A DNA stretch of 46,895 bases from Pseudanabaena sp. PCC 6802 (GCF_000332175.1 NZ_KB235912.1:1-46895); one strand, 5' to 3'; shown: positions 7,320-16,130, numbered from the stretch's first letter. Made by a program: numbers and translations. The notes: a model not told the origin generated them from the letters alone.

Positions 7320-8803
7320 CTGGAGTTTAGACTAAAAAGTGGTAAAAAGCAGCCAGCCATTGCAGACTGACCGCTTGATGATGGAAGCTGAAAAGACTAT
7401 AAAATCAACAGCTTCATCATGATTAGTTTGGATAAACTTGAGCAATTTCGCAAGTACACGTACGAAATTATAGGGAACGGGAGAGATGCGCTGTTCGACT
7501 TGATGGATGCGGTACTGACGAGTCGGAGTGTTTCATCGTTTGTGGAACTTTCGTTAAGCCCATTATTTCGGAGGGAGTGGTCGAGTATCTATGAAGCACT
7601 GCAAGATAGTCATCCTCCACGTGAAGACTTGATGAAGCAATACATACAGCAAATGCCGGCAGCAGAGGTGACGATATTGGCGGGCGACCATACAGCCTGG
7701 TCGCGTCCCTATGCGGTGACATTACAAGAACGCACCTACGAACATCAACCTCAACCGGGAGTAGGAAGCAAACCTGTTACGGTGGGGCAAGGATACAGCA
7801 CAATTGCCTGGATTCCAGAGTCAGAAGGGAGTTTTGCCTTACCGTTGCGGCATGAGCGGATCACCAGTTTCGAGAACCCGATTCAGAAAGCCGCTAGTCA
7901 GTTACGCTTGGTTTGTGCGGAAATTCCTGGGACTGTGCTTTTCCTGGGGGATGGCGAGTATGGGTGCGCACCATTTTTGCAGCAAACAGCAGACATCCCG
8001 TGTATCAAGCTGCTCAGGCTACGCCCCAACCGGGTTCTGTATCATGCCCCAAAGGATTACGAGGGGCATGGGCGACCCCATAAGCATGGAGAGAAATTTA
8101 GCCTCAAAGACTCTGACACTTGGTCTATTCCCCAAGCAGACATCACAATTGCAGAGCCTAAACTGGGACGATTGCAAATTCGTCGATGGCCAAACCTGCA
8201 CTTAAAGCAAGCCGCAGACCATCCCTTTACACTCATTCTGGTCGAACGTCTTGATATGCCTGAATCGAAACCCCTGTGGTTGATTTGGGTCGCTAAAGAC
8301 GAGCCAATCTTGAGTGAGGTATGGCAAAAATATCTGCGCAGATTTGCCATTGAGCATTGGTATCGCTTGGTGCGTCAACGTCTCCATTGGACAATCCCTC
8401 AGCTTTCTACCCCTGCTCAGATGGAGACTTGGTCGGACTTGATGCCTTTACTTACTTGGCAATTGTGGCTCGCTCGTGAACTTGTCCAAGACTCTCCTCT
8501 GCCTTGGCAGAAACCGATGACTAAATTGTCTCCTGGTCGAGTTGCAAATGCTTTTGCTTTAGTTTTGGTCAGGATTGGCTCTCCTTCCCCTGACCCTAAA
8601 CCTCGCGGTAAGTCTCCAGGTTGGCCTCTTGGGAAAAAACGAACCCAACGGATTCGTTATCCTACTGTCAAAAAACGCTATGCCAAGCCCCTCAAAAAAG
8701 CTTCCGCTGCAACTGCTTAGCTCAACTTCTTCCCTTTTATCCTCTCTCTCGCTAGTTTCTATCTAGCGAGATGCTTCTTGTTGCCTTTTAGTCTAAACTC
8801 CAG
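7320..8803 (+). mobile_element. Insertion sequence, copy 1 (1484 bp, intact)
   Basis: Terminal inverted repeats of 18 bp, CTGGAGTTTAGACTAAAA at the left (7320-7337) and its complement at the right (8786-8803). The target duplication is TAGCAA, 6 bp, at 7314-7319 and 8804-8809. It carries one transposase gene. A near-identical copy lies at 22732-24213 in the same orientation. Both have clean target duplications, so transposition was recent. Confidence 0.97.
7419..8720 (+). CDS. DDE transposase of the 1.48-kb insertion sequence
   Basis: A 433-residue transposase. Candidate catalytic acids: Asp in AGDHTAWSRP (about residue 89), Asp in FLGDGEYGCAPF (about 175), and Glu in FAIEHWYRL (about 313), the last in the usual YREK-like context of IS4-superfamily enzymes. 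The C-terminus is Lys/Arg-rich. I do not assign the IS family; IS4/IS701-like is the best guess from layout. The frame is intact here, unlike the second copy. Confidence 0.93.
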   Translation: MISLDKLEQFRKYTYEIIGNGRDALFDLMDAVLTSRSVSSFVELSLSPLFRREWSSIYEALQDSHPPREDLMKQYIQQMPAAEVTILAGDHTAWSRPYAVTLQERTYEHQPQPGVGSKPVTVGQGYSTIAWIPESEGSFALPLRHERITSFENPIQKAASQLRLVCAEIPGTVLFLGDGEYGCAPFLQQTADIPCIKLLRLRPNRVLYHAPKDYEGHGRPHKHGEKFSLKDSDTWSIPQADITIAEPKLGRLQIRRWPNLHLKQAADHPFTLILVERLDMPESKPLWLIWVAKDEPILSEVWQKYLRRFAIEHWYRLVRQRLHWTIPQLSTPAQMETWSDLMPLLTWQLWLARELVQDSPLPWQKPMTKLSPGRVANAFALVLVRIGSPSPDPKPRGKSPGWPLGKKRTQRIRYPTVKKRYAKPLKKASAATA

Positions 8804-8894
8804 TAGCAAGAGCCGCATTAAAAATATTGAAGCATTAAAATTGCATCAAACTGTTTCATGGCTTTAGCTATGCGGTAACCTAGCTGTGTTCTGC

Positions 8895-9434
8895 CTAGAA
8901 TCGACTTACAAAAGTTGGTACGGATTTTCCCAGAAGATTGAGTAATTCTGAAACAGACATGGGTGGGTTTCTCAAAACGCTTGCCTGTGTCTGGATAACG
9001 TTAGCCATAAGTTCGGGGAACAAATCGTAGAGGTGAGTCAAAAAACTATCCGCACCTTGAGCCTCAATCCGAAATTGGCTCAGAGAGATAGACGGAAAGT
9101 GTTTAAGATTATCCGTCACAATGACATGCGCCTTGGCAATCAAAGCTGCCGCTAAAACATGGCGATCGCCCTCGTGATTGTCCATACAAGGAATCAATCT
9201 CTCTGTCACCTCAAGCATAGCTTCGGGAAAAGCCAGATTCATTTGTCTTTCCAGACGATTTCCCTGCTCCTTTGTGATTACTTGATTTACCACCAAATTA
9301 CGCAGCGCTCCATCTAAAATTTCTTGCGACCAATGCACGCGATACAATCCAGCCTCAGCGGCACACAACAGAGTATCTCTCAGGTACATCGGATAAAGCA
9401 CGCAGGAGTCAAGGATAACTGGAAATACAGCCAT
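8895..9434 (-). CDS. PIN-domain toxin of a toxin-antitoxin pair
   Basis: A 179-residue PIN-like nuclease. An early Asp sits in PVILDSCVLYP (residue 9). Further acidic residues lie in NHEGDRHVLAAA (about 91-102) and VTDNLKHFP (about 110-118), matching the metal-binding set of PIN RNases. It starts five bases after the stop of the HTH partner at 9440-9934, the normal antitoxin-toxin order. Known: PIN toxins cleave RNA when the labile antitoxin is lost, which stabilises plasmids. Confidence 0.85.
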   Translation of the reverse strand: MAVFPVILDSCVLYPMYLRDTLLCAAEAGLYRVHWSQEILDGALRNLVVNQVITKEQGNRLERQMNLAFPEAMLEVTERLIPCMDNHEGDRHVLAAALIAKAHVIVTDNLKHFPSISLSQFRIEAQGADSFLTHLYDLFPELMANVIQTQASVLRNPPMSVSELLNLLGKSVPTFVSRF

Positions 9435-9439
9435 TGATA

Positions 9440-9934
9440 CTAAGGATTACCCTCGATCGAGCAGTTATCTTCTGCTGTATAAAATCCCAACTCCTGACTC
9501 ATTAAAGCAAGTTCGCTTAAAGCTTGGCGGCGTTGACTATCTCTCTGCTGCTTGTATTTGATTAAATCTTCAAACTGGATGCGTCGATGAGTGCCAACCC
9601 TAATGTAAGGAATATGACCTAGATCCAATAGTGTGTATAAGTAGGGGCGGGAAACATTGAGTAAGTCAGCCGCTTCCTGACTGCTTAAATAAAGATCGTA
9701 AGGGACTAGTGAAATCGTTTGTCCTGCCGCCATCATGTGAATTACTTGGCGGAGAGCCTGATAAATTGAATCAGGTAGTGGGATTTCCTCACCATCCATG
9801 CCAACAAGCTTAGGATGAGCCTTCTCTAGCATTACCTCTAAGCGTTGGATTGTTTTAGTGTCTGGCTCTGGAGCGAAGACGGAATCAGGCAGTTCTACTG
9901 ATGTATTCATATAGAGAGCAACATCTTTCGGCAT
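9440..9934 (-). CDS. Excisionase-type HTH antitoxin partner
   Basis: A 164-residue protein with a MerR/excisionase-like helix-turn-helix (LSSQEAADLLNVSRPYLYTLL, about 83-103, then HRRIQFEDLIKYKQQR). Such proteins pair with PIN toxins in cyanobacteria and other bacteria, bind their own promoter and neutralise the toxin. An ATG at residue 9 (MNTSVEL) is an alternative start. It is co-directional with the toxin at 8895-9434. Confidence 0.82.
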   Translation of the reverse strand: MPKDVALYMNTSVELPDSVFAPEPDTKTIQRLEVMLEKAHPKLVGMDGEEIPLPDSIYQALRQVIHMMAAGQTISLVPYDLYLSSQEAADLLNVSRPYLYTLLDLGHIPYIRVGTHRRIQFEDLIKYKQQRDSQRRQALSELALMSQELGFYTAEDNCSIEGNP

Positions 9935-10118
9935 CAGGTATTAATCTCAGTATAACTGTAATAAGTGTAACAACAGAAATAAGCGTAACCTAACCTGCGA
10001 TTTAATCGTTTTGTGTACGCGGATTTTGCATAGACGACAAACTTTTACGGAATCCCTCTAACTAAGCCTACAAGAGTGCGAATATAGAACGTAGAACTTA
10101 AGATGCTCCTCCACCATC

Positions 10119-10931
10119 ATGTCTGACTCCCTCCCCTCACTCATCCGTGCCATAGAAACGGCGGACTCTTCTAGCAAACTCTTAGAAGCAGTGCAAAATC
10201 TGGCTGATGCTCGGCTAGAAAGTGCAGTCCCAGCCTTAATTGAGGCGCTGAGCTACAACAATCCAGGCGCGGCAGTGGCAGCGGTAGATGGCTTGATCCA
10301 AATTGGGGAGCCTGCCGTCAACGCCCTCATCGAGTTGTTAGACCAACACAACTATACGGCGAGAGCTTGGGCAATCCGTGCCCTGGCAGGCATTGGCGAC
10401 CCCAGAGGGTTGGTGACTTTGTTGGGAGCGGCAACGGCTGATTTTGCCCTGAGCGTCCGGCGCGCCGCCGCTAGAGGACTGGGATCGATGCAATGGCAAT
10501 GGTTTCCTCCCGATCTGCTCGAAATTGCCCAAGAGGAGGCTCTGGAAGCTTTGCTGTTTGTGGCGCAGCAGGACGATGAGTGGGTGGTGCGTTATTCTTC
10601 TGTAGTCGGCTTGCAGTCATTGGCGGTAGCCATCCCAAGTACTTACAAAGATTGGCGATCGCAGATCCAATCCCAATTGCGGCAGATGGTAGAGCAAGAT
10701 GGTTCTGGTGCGGTACGCGCCCGTGCTAGCTGGGCGCTCCGGCAAATTCAAACCGATACCAGTCCGTTCGCCAAGCCCGCGATCGCATCTACACCACCAG
10801 AAATTGACTGGCAGAGCATCATGGCCAAGCTATACGATCGGCGGGGCGAAGAACGCACGGCAGCGATCCTCGAAGGCGACCCGCGCCGCTATCGAGATCT
10901 GGCAGTGGCGATCGCCTCAGAGAAGGATTGA
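10119..10931 (+). CDS. cpcF: CpcF, phycocyanin alpha-subunit bilin lyase subunit
   Basis: A 270-residue HEAT/Armadillo-repeat protein. Residues about 45-130 match CpcF closely (YNNPGAAVAAVDGLIQIGEP, then RAWAIRALAGIGDPRG and SVRRAAARGLGSMQWQW). Known: the CpcE-CpcF heterodimer attaches phycocyanobilin to alpha-Cys84 of phycocyanin. CpcE is 1.6 kb away on the same strand, with a mini-transposon, an XRE gene and a cpcG between them. The TGA stop at 10929-10931 lies in the end of the inserted mini-IS605, so the C-terminus may be changed. PecF is an alternative, but no pec genes are present. Confidence 0.85.
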   Translation: MSDSLPSLIRAIETADSSSKLLEAVQNLADARLESAVPALIEALSYNNPGAAVAAVDGLIQIGEPAVNALIELLDQHNYTARAWAIRALAGIGDPRGLVTLLGAATADFALSVRRAAARGLGSMQWQWFPPDLLEIAQEEALEALLFVAQQDDEWVVRYSSVVGLQSLAVAIPSTYKDWRSQIQSQLRQMVEQDGSGAVRARASWALRQIQTDTSPFAKPAIASTPPEIDWQSIMAKLYDRRGEERTAAILEGDPRRYRDLAVAIASEKD

Positions 10932-11097
10932 CATACTCACCGAGCTAAAGCAACGGTGATTCTTGACGCTTCACAGCTACGCGCTACCGAAGTAGTCTTA
11001 CCATCGCTCCACGTCCGTTTAGAGTCTCCCAATGCCCTATGGCGACTAGCTACATCTTACCAAAAAGCCGTGCTAGAAGCACGGGGTTTTAGACCCA
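10928..11097 (-). mobile_element. Miniature IS200/IS605 derivative (about 170 bp)
   Basis: Read on the minus strand, the element starts like the left end of the full IS605 element at 26462 (GGGTCTAAAACCCCGT, then a small hairpin). It ends like its right end: the last bases of tnpB (ACTCTAAACGGA, AAGACTAC-TCGGTAGCG), then AAGCGTCAAGAATCACCG and GGTGAGTATGTCAA. So it is an internal-deletion derivative that keeps both ends and no transposase. It could be mobilised by TnpA of the full copy. Confidence 0.85.
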
Positions 11098-11210
11098 ATT
11101 TTCTGATAATTGTGACCTTAGACAGGCGATCGCTAGCTGGGGGGAATAGTATAAACTAACGATCGATTTGCAGCAGGTATCCTAGAAGAGTATTCGTCTA
11201 AATCTAAACA

Positions 11211-11651
11211 ATGCCAGCCAGATTGCAAATAAAAGTTGAAGACTGCTCCCCTTTGGGTCGGCTAATTTTGCAATACCTCGAAGATCAGGGCATTAGCATG
11301 AATCATCTGGCAGAACTGTCCGGCATCCCCCAGCCGCGCCTCAGGGGTGCCTGTTTCAAAGGCACCTGCCCCACACCGGAAACTTTGAGAAAATTAGCGC
11401 GAGTGATGGACAAGCATCACCTGGAGTTGTACACGCTTGCCTATGAGGGCAGGATCGATAGCCCGTCAGACGATGCAGGCACCTACTCCGTAGATATGCT
11501 GATGCGGGAAATATTTGAAGCAGCCCGAGAAATGAGGCTAGTTGCACCCACCCAACCACCTTCGAGGGCGCAAATTCGTAAAGCTCTAACAGAACTGGGA
11601 TTCCGCCCCAGTCAAATGTTGACTGTAAACATGCCAAAAGCGCAAAGCTAA
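11211..11651 (+). CDS. XRE-like helix-turn-helix protein
   Basis: A 146-residue protein. An XRE-type HTH is at about residues 16-68 (LILQYLEDQGISMNHLAELS, then GIPQPRLRGACF and TPETLRKLARVM). The C-terminal part is helical with no recognisable domain. Probably a DNA-binding regulator, possibly a plasmid or toxin-antitoxin regulator. No partner toxin is adjacent. It lies between cpcF and a convergent cpcG, with which it shares a hairpin terminator at 11646-11669. Confidence 0.7.
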   Translation: MPARLQIKVEDCSPLGRLILQYLEDQGISMNHLAELSGIPQPRLRGACFKGTCPTPETLRKLARVMDKHHLELYTLAYEGRIDSPSDDAGTYSVDMLMREIFEAAREMRLVAPTQPPSRAQIRKALTELGFRPSQMLTVNMPKAQS

Positions 11652-11669
11652 GAGCGATCGCCCTTAGCT
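11646..11669. terminator. Hairpin between the convergent XRE gene and cpcG
   Basis: AGCTAAG (11646-11652) and CTTAGCT (11663-11669) flank a GCGATCGC palindrome, giving a stem that can serve both converging genes. There is no strong T-run on either side, so the strength is uncertain. Confidence 0.5.
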
Positions 11670-11702
11670 CTGAGTCTGAGATGCCTGGATTGATGCAGAA
11701 TC

Positions 11703-12446
11703 TTATCTACGGGGGATAGAAGCGTCGATATTAATGTTTAAAGCAGAGATGCGTTGAGGCGCATTAACCGCAGGGCTGATGCTGCGAGCCATATTGAGGA
11801 ACTGAGCAGGATCGCCAACTTTCATGCTGGCCGCAGTGTACTTGCGCGCGGTAGCTTGCCAAACCACTTGTGGGAAGCCAATTTGAGCGCGATGGTAGGC
11901 ATCGTAACGGGGAGACTTGATATTGAATGGCAACTCGCCCTCAGCACGACCGGCAAGTACCCGTCTTCTTTGATAGGGAACCGTGTTATAGCCAAAAGCA
12001 TCTAGGTATTCATCGCTGTTGAGCAACTGATCGACAAACCCCGCTACGCCCTTAGTCATGATCTCGGCAGACCAGGCGATCTTCTCTTGTTGGCTGTAAA
12101 CTCGGCGACCCAAGACCTTCTCGACACAGTGTTCGACGAAGCGATAGTTACTGTTTTTGTCGTAGAAGCTTTCGATAAAGGTTCTGGATAGCAGCAACCC
12201 ACGAATGAAATCGCGCACAGTAACTTGACCGTTACGCAGTTGCGACTCTAAAACAACCTCGCGATCGCTGTCGAAAGCATGGAAGAAAATCTGACGATAG
12301 GCAGCATTAATCAGATTGCCCATGTCAGTATCTGAGAGGATATTATCGGTGGAAAAGATTCTGGGTTGCTCGTCGCCGGCAATATCAAAGTCGGCTACCC
12401 GTTGGTTTTGACTGGAGGGGGCGTATTGTAAAAGAGGAAGTGCCAT
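11703..12446 (-). CDS. cpcG: Rod-core linker CpcG, copy 1
   Basis: A 247-residue CpcG. The N-terminus [17 protein letters not shown] is diagnostic, followed by a PBS-linker domain (about 35-175: [47 protein letters not shown]). A basic/neutral tail replaces a CpcD domain. No hydrophobic C-terminal helix is present, so it is the CpcG1 type that joins rods to the allophycocyanin core, not the membrane-anchored CpcL. Two paralogues lie at 30733 and 37960. All three share an upstream sequence. Confidence 0.95.
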   Translation of the reverse strand: MALPLLQYAPSSQNQRVADFDIAGDEQPRIFSTDNILSDTDMGNLINAAYRQIFFHAFDSDREVVLESQLRNGQVTVRDFIRGLLLSRTFIESFYDKNSNYRFVEHCVEKVLGRRVYSQQEKIAWSAEIMTKGVAGFVDQLLNSDEYLDAFGYNTVPYQRRRVLAGRAEGELPFNIKSPRYDAYHRAQIGFPQVVWQATARKYTAASMKVGDPAQFLNMARSISPAVNAPQRISALNINIDASIPRR

Positions 12447-12554
12447 GCTGAAAAAATCTCCGTTCTCTTAAGAAATTTTACAAAATATGTTTAATCATAG
12501 TAGGCAACGGGTTTATTATTCGCTTTAGTCTAATAAAAATTACATAACTTAAAA
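12447..12554 (-). promoter_or_regulatory. Conserved cpcG upstream region, copy 1
   Basis: Read towards cpcG: AAGTTATGTAATTTTTATTA, then GACTAAAGCGAATAAT, TTGCCTACTATGATTAA and AATTTCTTAAGAGAACGGAG. The same elements in the same order precede the other two cpcG genes. The 3' part supplies the ribosome-binding site. The upstream blocks are candidate promoter or regulator sites. cpcE is divergent from this region. Confidence 0.65.
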
Positions 12555-12569
12555 AACCTAAAAATTAGC

Positions 12570-13400
12570 ATGGAAAATCAATCCGCTCGCATCCAAGACG
12601 ACAATCAATTAACCGTGGAGCAGGCGATCGCTAACCTCCAGGGTGAGGATTTGGGATTGCGCGTATATGCTGCCTGGTGGTTGGGGCGCTTCCGCGTCGA
12701 TGCGCCAGAGGCAATAGATGTCTTGATTAGAGCTTTAGAAGATGAAGACGATCGCACGGATGCGGGCGGCTATCCTTTGCGGCGCAACGCCGCTCGGGCT
12801 TTAGGGAAATTAGGCGATCGCCGTGCCGTACCGCCTTTGATGCGAGCCTTGTCCTGTTCGGATTTTTACGTGCGAGAAGCGGCGGCGCAGTCGCTGGAGA
12901 TGTTGGGCGACGTGTCTTGCCTTTCGTTGCTAGTAGATTTACTGCAAGATAACGTTCCCGGTACGCAACCCGCACCGGAACCGCCTCACCTGCCCCAGCC
13001 TTTTGATGCCATCCTGGAAGCACTGGGAACTCTGGGGGCAACCGACGCTATTCCCCTGATCGAGCCATTTCTGGATCGGTTCACACCTCGGATTCAATAT
13101 GCCGCAGCACGGGCAATGTACCAACTGACATCCGACCCACAGCAAGCGGCACAATACGGCGATCGCCTGATTCGCGAACTGAGCAATGACGATCTACAAC
13201 AACGGCGATCCGTATTGTCGGATCTGGGTGCCATAGGTTACTTACCCGCTGCCGAAGCGATCGCCCAGACCCTCGCCGAAAATAGTCTGAAGCTGATCTC
13301 ACTCAAAGGCTTATTGGAAAGGCAATTAGATGAAACACCTCTGCCCCATTTATCAGAAGGAGCAGTCAAAGTGATGACACTGATGGACGACTTGTTGTAA
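12570..13400 (+). CDS. cpcE: CpcE, phycocyanin alpha-subunit bilin lyase subunit
   Basis: A 276-residue HEAT-repeat protein with the CpcE opening (LTVEQAIANLQGEDLGLRVY, then AAWWLGRFRV, about 14-45) and repeats such as RRNAARALGKLGDRRAVPPL. Its length is typical of CpcE. Known: with CpcF it ligates phycocyanobilin to alpha-Cys84. It is normally directly followed by cpcF. Here cpcF lies 1.6 kb upstream, and cpcE sits divergent from a cpcG and convergent with the replication-type gene at 13473. Confidence 0.93.
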   Translation: MENQSARIQDDNQLTVEQAIANLQGEDLGLRVYAAWWLGRFRVDAPEAIDVLIRALEDEDDRTDAGGYPLRRNAARALGKLGDRRAVPPLMRALSCSDFYVREAAAQSLEMLGDVSCLSLLVDLLQDNVPGTQPAPEPPHLPQPFDAILEALGTLGATDAIPLIEPFLDRFTPRIQYAAARAMYQLTSDPQQAAQYGDRLIRELSNDDLQQRRSVLSDLGAIGYLPAAEAIAQTLAENSLKLISLKGLLERQLDETPLPHLSEGAVKVMTLMDDLL

Positions 13401-13472
13401 AAAGACGATTCCCGCGTGTTCGCACTGGGAATTCTTAGTTCAACTAGTTACTTTGAGCTTTGCTTAGATACT

Positions 13473-14567
13473 TCATAAAAATTTATATTTCCTAGCCTCG
13501 ATCAAATCCTCAAGGGGGTAAATCGTTTTAGCTGCCTCCCAAGGTACCCAAGAGGAATCGTTGGTGTAAACAAGCAAAACCCCATTTTCAAGGGTAGAAG
13601 CCCTGACAATATCGAGTTCGTGAGCCAGCTTATACCACTCTAAAAAGCCTTGCGGGGCAGAATTGCTACGCGGGGCTTTCGGTTTCCAACCTTCACGTAA
13701 CGCTTTGACCAGAAAGCCTTCGGGGTTATCAACTTTGCCTTGACGCTCTTTGAGTACGGCGATCGCCTGTAAGACCTGCTCCAGAGTGAAATTCATCACA
13801 GCAGCGCGTAACTGCGGGTTCAGTTCAGCTACTTTAGCAACAGCTTCAAGGCGCGGGTCAGTTGCATTGGCTATAGCCGTAACGGGTTCGGGTGTGGCTT
13901 CGGGCGCGGGCGCGGGAATAACAACCTGAGGTGTTTCAACGAGTGGCTCAACAGAAACAGAAGTACCATTCTTCTCCCCCCCTCCCAAAAATTCGTCTTT
14001 AGGGTGGGGCAGAGGCTCTGTCAAGGGGAAGGCATCATGAGTAACTCCCCTTGACGGAGATGCCCCACCCATACAATCGAACTGGAGGGGGGGAGTGTCT
14101 GTTGTTTTTTGAATATCCTCTGTATTTATAACGGAGGAATGCGGGTTTGGGAGTGGCGTTTGCCGAATCTTGTCGTGATTTGCCGAAAAGTTATTTGAAT
14201 TACCGAAAACTTTTTTGGAATTATTAAAGGGCACTCTTTCGCCAGGATGTCTGACGGTAAGACGCACGATCCCACCACGATACATGTCTTTAACGATCAC
14301 CAGGCCACAGTCAACCAGTTGCTGAAGGGCAGAGCGCATTGTTTCCTGAGTGTATTTACGCCCCTGATTCTTTGGCGTTTTACGTTTAACGCCAATTGAT
14401 AATTCGTAAAGCGCAATTACTTCGTATTTACCATCAATAACTTCTCTAAATAGGTAATTGGCTAGAGCGATAGCCGCATTCGAGAGTCCTTCATAGGCAT
14501 CTGCAAGGATTTCTGAGACGTGAGCAAATCTTGCGGGAGCGGGTTTGAACCAAGTAGTCGATTGCAT
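13473..14567 (-). CDS. Plasmid-type winged-helix protein, candidate replication initiator A
   Basis: A 364-residue protein I cannot name. Residues about 25-110 look like a winged helix (ALANYLFREVIDGKYEVIAL, then TQETMRSALQQLVDCGLVIV and a VRLTV wing). A Pro/Glu-rich linker runs to about 235. The C-terminal domain (GFLEWYKLAHELDIV, then WVPWEAAKTIYPLEDLIEA) is shared with the protein at 21601-22710. The pairing of a winged helix with a shared C-terminal module on a par-bearing circle suggests replication initiation or control. That is inference. A degraded relative lies at 14852-15064. Confidence 0.6.
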   Translation of the reverse strand: MQSTTWFKPAPARFAHVSEILADAYEGLSNAAIALANYLFREVIDGKYEVIALYELSIGVKRKTPKNQGRKYTQETMRSALQQLVDCGLVIVKDMYRGGIVRLTVRHPGERVPFNNSKKVFGNSNNFSANHDKIRQTPLPNPHSSVINTEDIQKTTDTPPLQFDCMGGASPSRGVTHDAFPLTEPLPHPKDEFLGGGEKNGTSVSVEPLVETPQVVIPAPAPEATPEPVTAIANATDPRLEAVAKVAELNPQLRAAVMNFTLEQVLQAIAVLKERQGKVDNPEGFLVKALREGWKPKAPRSNSAPQGFLEWYKLAHELDIVRASTLENGVLLVYTNDSSWVPWEAAKTIYPLEDLIEARKYKFL

Positions 14568-14851
14568 AAGTATCCTGCCTTATTTTTACAAAATGGCAGG
14601 GACATAGGGCTTTCACAACGCCCAAATACACGCTACAATTATGAGCATGGGGCGGTTAAAAGCCTGAATAAAGAATAGTTTTCGTATCCCTTCAAAGCAC
14701 AAAAGATTTGGTAGATCCGGCTTTGATGAGGATAGAGTCTCTTTTTTCTGTCCCTAATTTATTATTTGATTTAACCAATTATTGCAGATGTCAGGCTCCG
14801 AGCGATCGAGTCTGGCTAAGTTTTGGGTGAATTACCATTTTGATGTCATTG

Positions 14852-15064
14852 TTAAACTTCAGTTGACTCGGAATTGTCGTCGTCTTCAGGGGGGTACTGT
14901 ATGGTGAGCCGCACGGTACCATCTCGAAACTTGCGATCGACGATCACCAAACCGCGATCGACTAACTGATTTAAAGCATTTCGCATAGTTTCGCGCGAAT
15001 ACGGGCGACCCTTATACTTTTCTGTGTCTCGCTTAGAGCCAAGGCTCAGGTTGTAGATATTAAC
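14852..15064 (-). pseudogene. Truncated winged-helix relic related to candidate initiator A
   Basis: On the minus strand the frame NIYNLSLGSKRDT, then YSRETMRNALNQLVDRGLVI, DGTVRLTIQYPPED and a TAA at 14852-14854 matches residues about 53-112 of the protein at 13473-14567. It has no start codon. A stop directly precedes it in frame, and the linker and C-terminal domain are missing. It is a decayed duplicate. Confidence 0.8.
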
Positions 15065-15232
15065 TTACTCGAATTCCCCTTCAACACAAGAAAAATGGAG
15101 ATGCAACCATAGGTCATGAGCAGATGGTGTGGCACCTATCAAGGCTTGCTCTAGGCGAGTGAGTTTCCAATTTCCGTAAGTAATTTTACTCATATACGAT
15201 AGAAAGAATAATTCTTTCTCAGTCTGTGCCAT
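15065..15232 (-). CDS. Small hypothetical ORF (55 aa) in frame before the relic
   Basis: ATG 15230-15232 begins MAQTEKELFFLSYMSK and runs 55 codons to TAA 15065-15067, in the same frame as the winged-helix relic that follows. It may be the altered N-terminal part of the same dead gene, replaced by recombination, or a real small gene. No family recognised. No clear ribosome-binding site. Confidence 0.3.
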   Translation of the reverse strand: MAQTEKELFFLSYMSKITYGNWKLTRLEQALIGATPSAHDLWLHLHFSCVEGEFE

Positions 15233-15401
15233 AGACAACAGATGACATTCGATTAATCGATCGCGATCGCAATTTATTGATTAACTAAGCGATCCATGTA
15301 TATATATCAAGGGTTTCAGGCTCTAAGCACGAGAAAGTTTATACGCGATCGATTAATCTTGTATTATTTCTTAACCTACTTCGGGGTCAAAGAGAAGAAA
15401 T

Positions 15402-15419
15402 TTGCACATTTTCTGCACA
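15402..15419 (+). promoter_or_regulatory. L box (RcaC binding site) upstream of cpcBAHID
   Basis: TTGCACA-TTTT-CTGCACA: two heptamers separated by exactly four bases, 13 of 14 positions matching the Fremyella L box TTGCACA-N4-TTGCACA. It lies about 190 bases upstream of cpcB and reads in the direction of transcription. Known: the OmpR-class regulator RcaC, encoded at 28250-30235, binds L boxes and activates red-light phycocyanin operons. Confidence 0.85.
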
Positions 15420-15611
15420 AATAGATTGTTTTAATGAAGTTGTTCAAAGACCGCTGAACCCTTTGGCTTACAGAGTCAAGGATTCAGGAATTCCTAAAGC
15501 TTATCTCATTTTATGGCATTTGTTTGCCTAACCTGATGCAGGTTTGGGAATAGGTTTTTGCGAATACTTTTTTTTGAACTTATAACATCACGTCAAAATA
15601 GGAGATTTTTG

Positions 15612-16130
15612 ATGCTAGACGCTTTTACCAAGGTGGTTTCTCAAGCAGATACCAGAGGCGAATATCTTAGCGATTCTCAGATCGATGCCCTGAAGTCCTT
15701 AGTTGCAGAAGGTGCCAAGCGCATGGATGTCGTTAACCGCATCACTGCTAACGCATCCACGATCGTCGCTAACGCTGGCCGTGCTTTGTTTGAAGAGCAA
15801 CCCCAACTGATCGCCCCTGGTGGTAATGCTTACACCCACCGTCGTATGGCTGCTTGCTTGCGCGATATGGAAATCATCCTCCGCTATGTTACCTATGCCG
15901 TGTTCGCTGGCGATTCTAGCGCTTTAGACGATCGCTGCTTGAACGGTCTGCGCGAAACCTATTCAGCTCTAGGCGTTCCCGGTGCTTCCGTTGCTGCTGG
16001 CGTTAACAAAATGAAGGATGCTGCCATTGCGATCGCTAACGATCCCAACGGCATCACCCGTGGTGATTGCAACTCTTTGATGGCTGAGCTAGCTGGCTAC
16101 TTCGATCGCGCTGCCGCTGCAGTGGGTTAG
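15612..16130 (+). CDS. cpcB: Phycocyanin beta subunit, copy in cpcBAHID
   Basis: A 172-residue phycocyanin beta chain. Bilin-attachment Cys82 is in RRMAACLRD and Cys153 in RGDC. Asn72, the residue methylated by CpcM in the family, is conserved in PGGNAYT. The ATG at 15612 follows AGGAG at a proper distance; an in-frame upstream ATG at 15558 would add a non-family extension. First gene of the red-light-type operon cpcB-A-H-I-D. It differs from the second cpcB at 34420 at many positions, so it is not a recent duplicate. Confidence 0.98.
   Translation: MLDAFTKVVSQADTRGEYLSDSQIDALKSLVAEGAKRMDVVNRITANASTIVANAGRALFEEQPQLIAPGGNAYTHRRMAACLRDMEIILRYVTYAVFAGDSSALDDRCLNGLRETYSALGVPGASVAAGVNKMKDAAIAIANDPNGITRGDCNSLMAELAGYFDRAAAAVG

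Noticed and set aside
10956-11159. 67-codon plus-strand frame after cpcF
   Set aside because: It lies mainly inside the mini-IS605, reads its tnpB-end sequence on the wrong strand, and has no ribosome-binding site.
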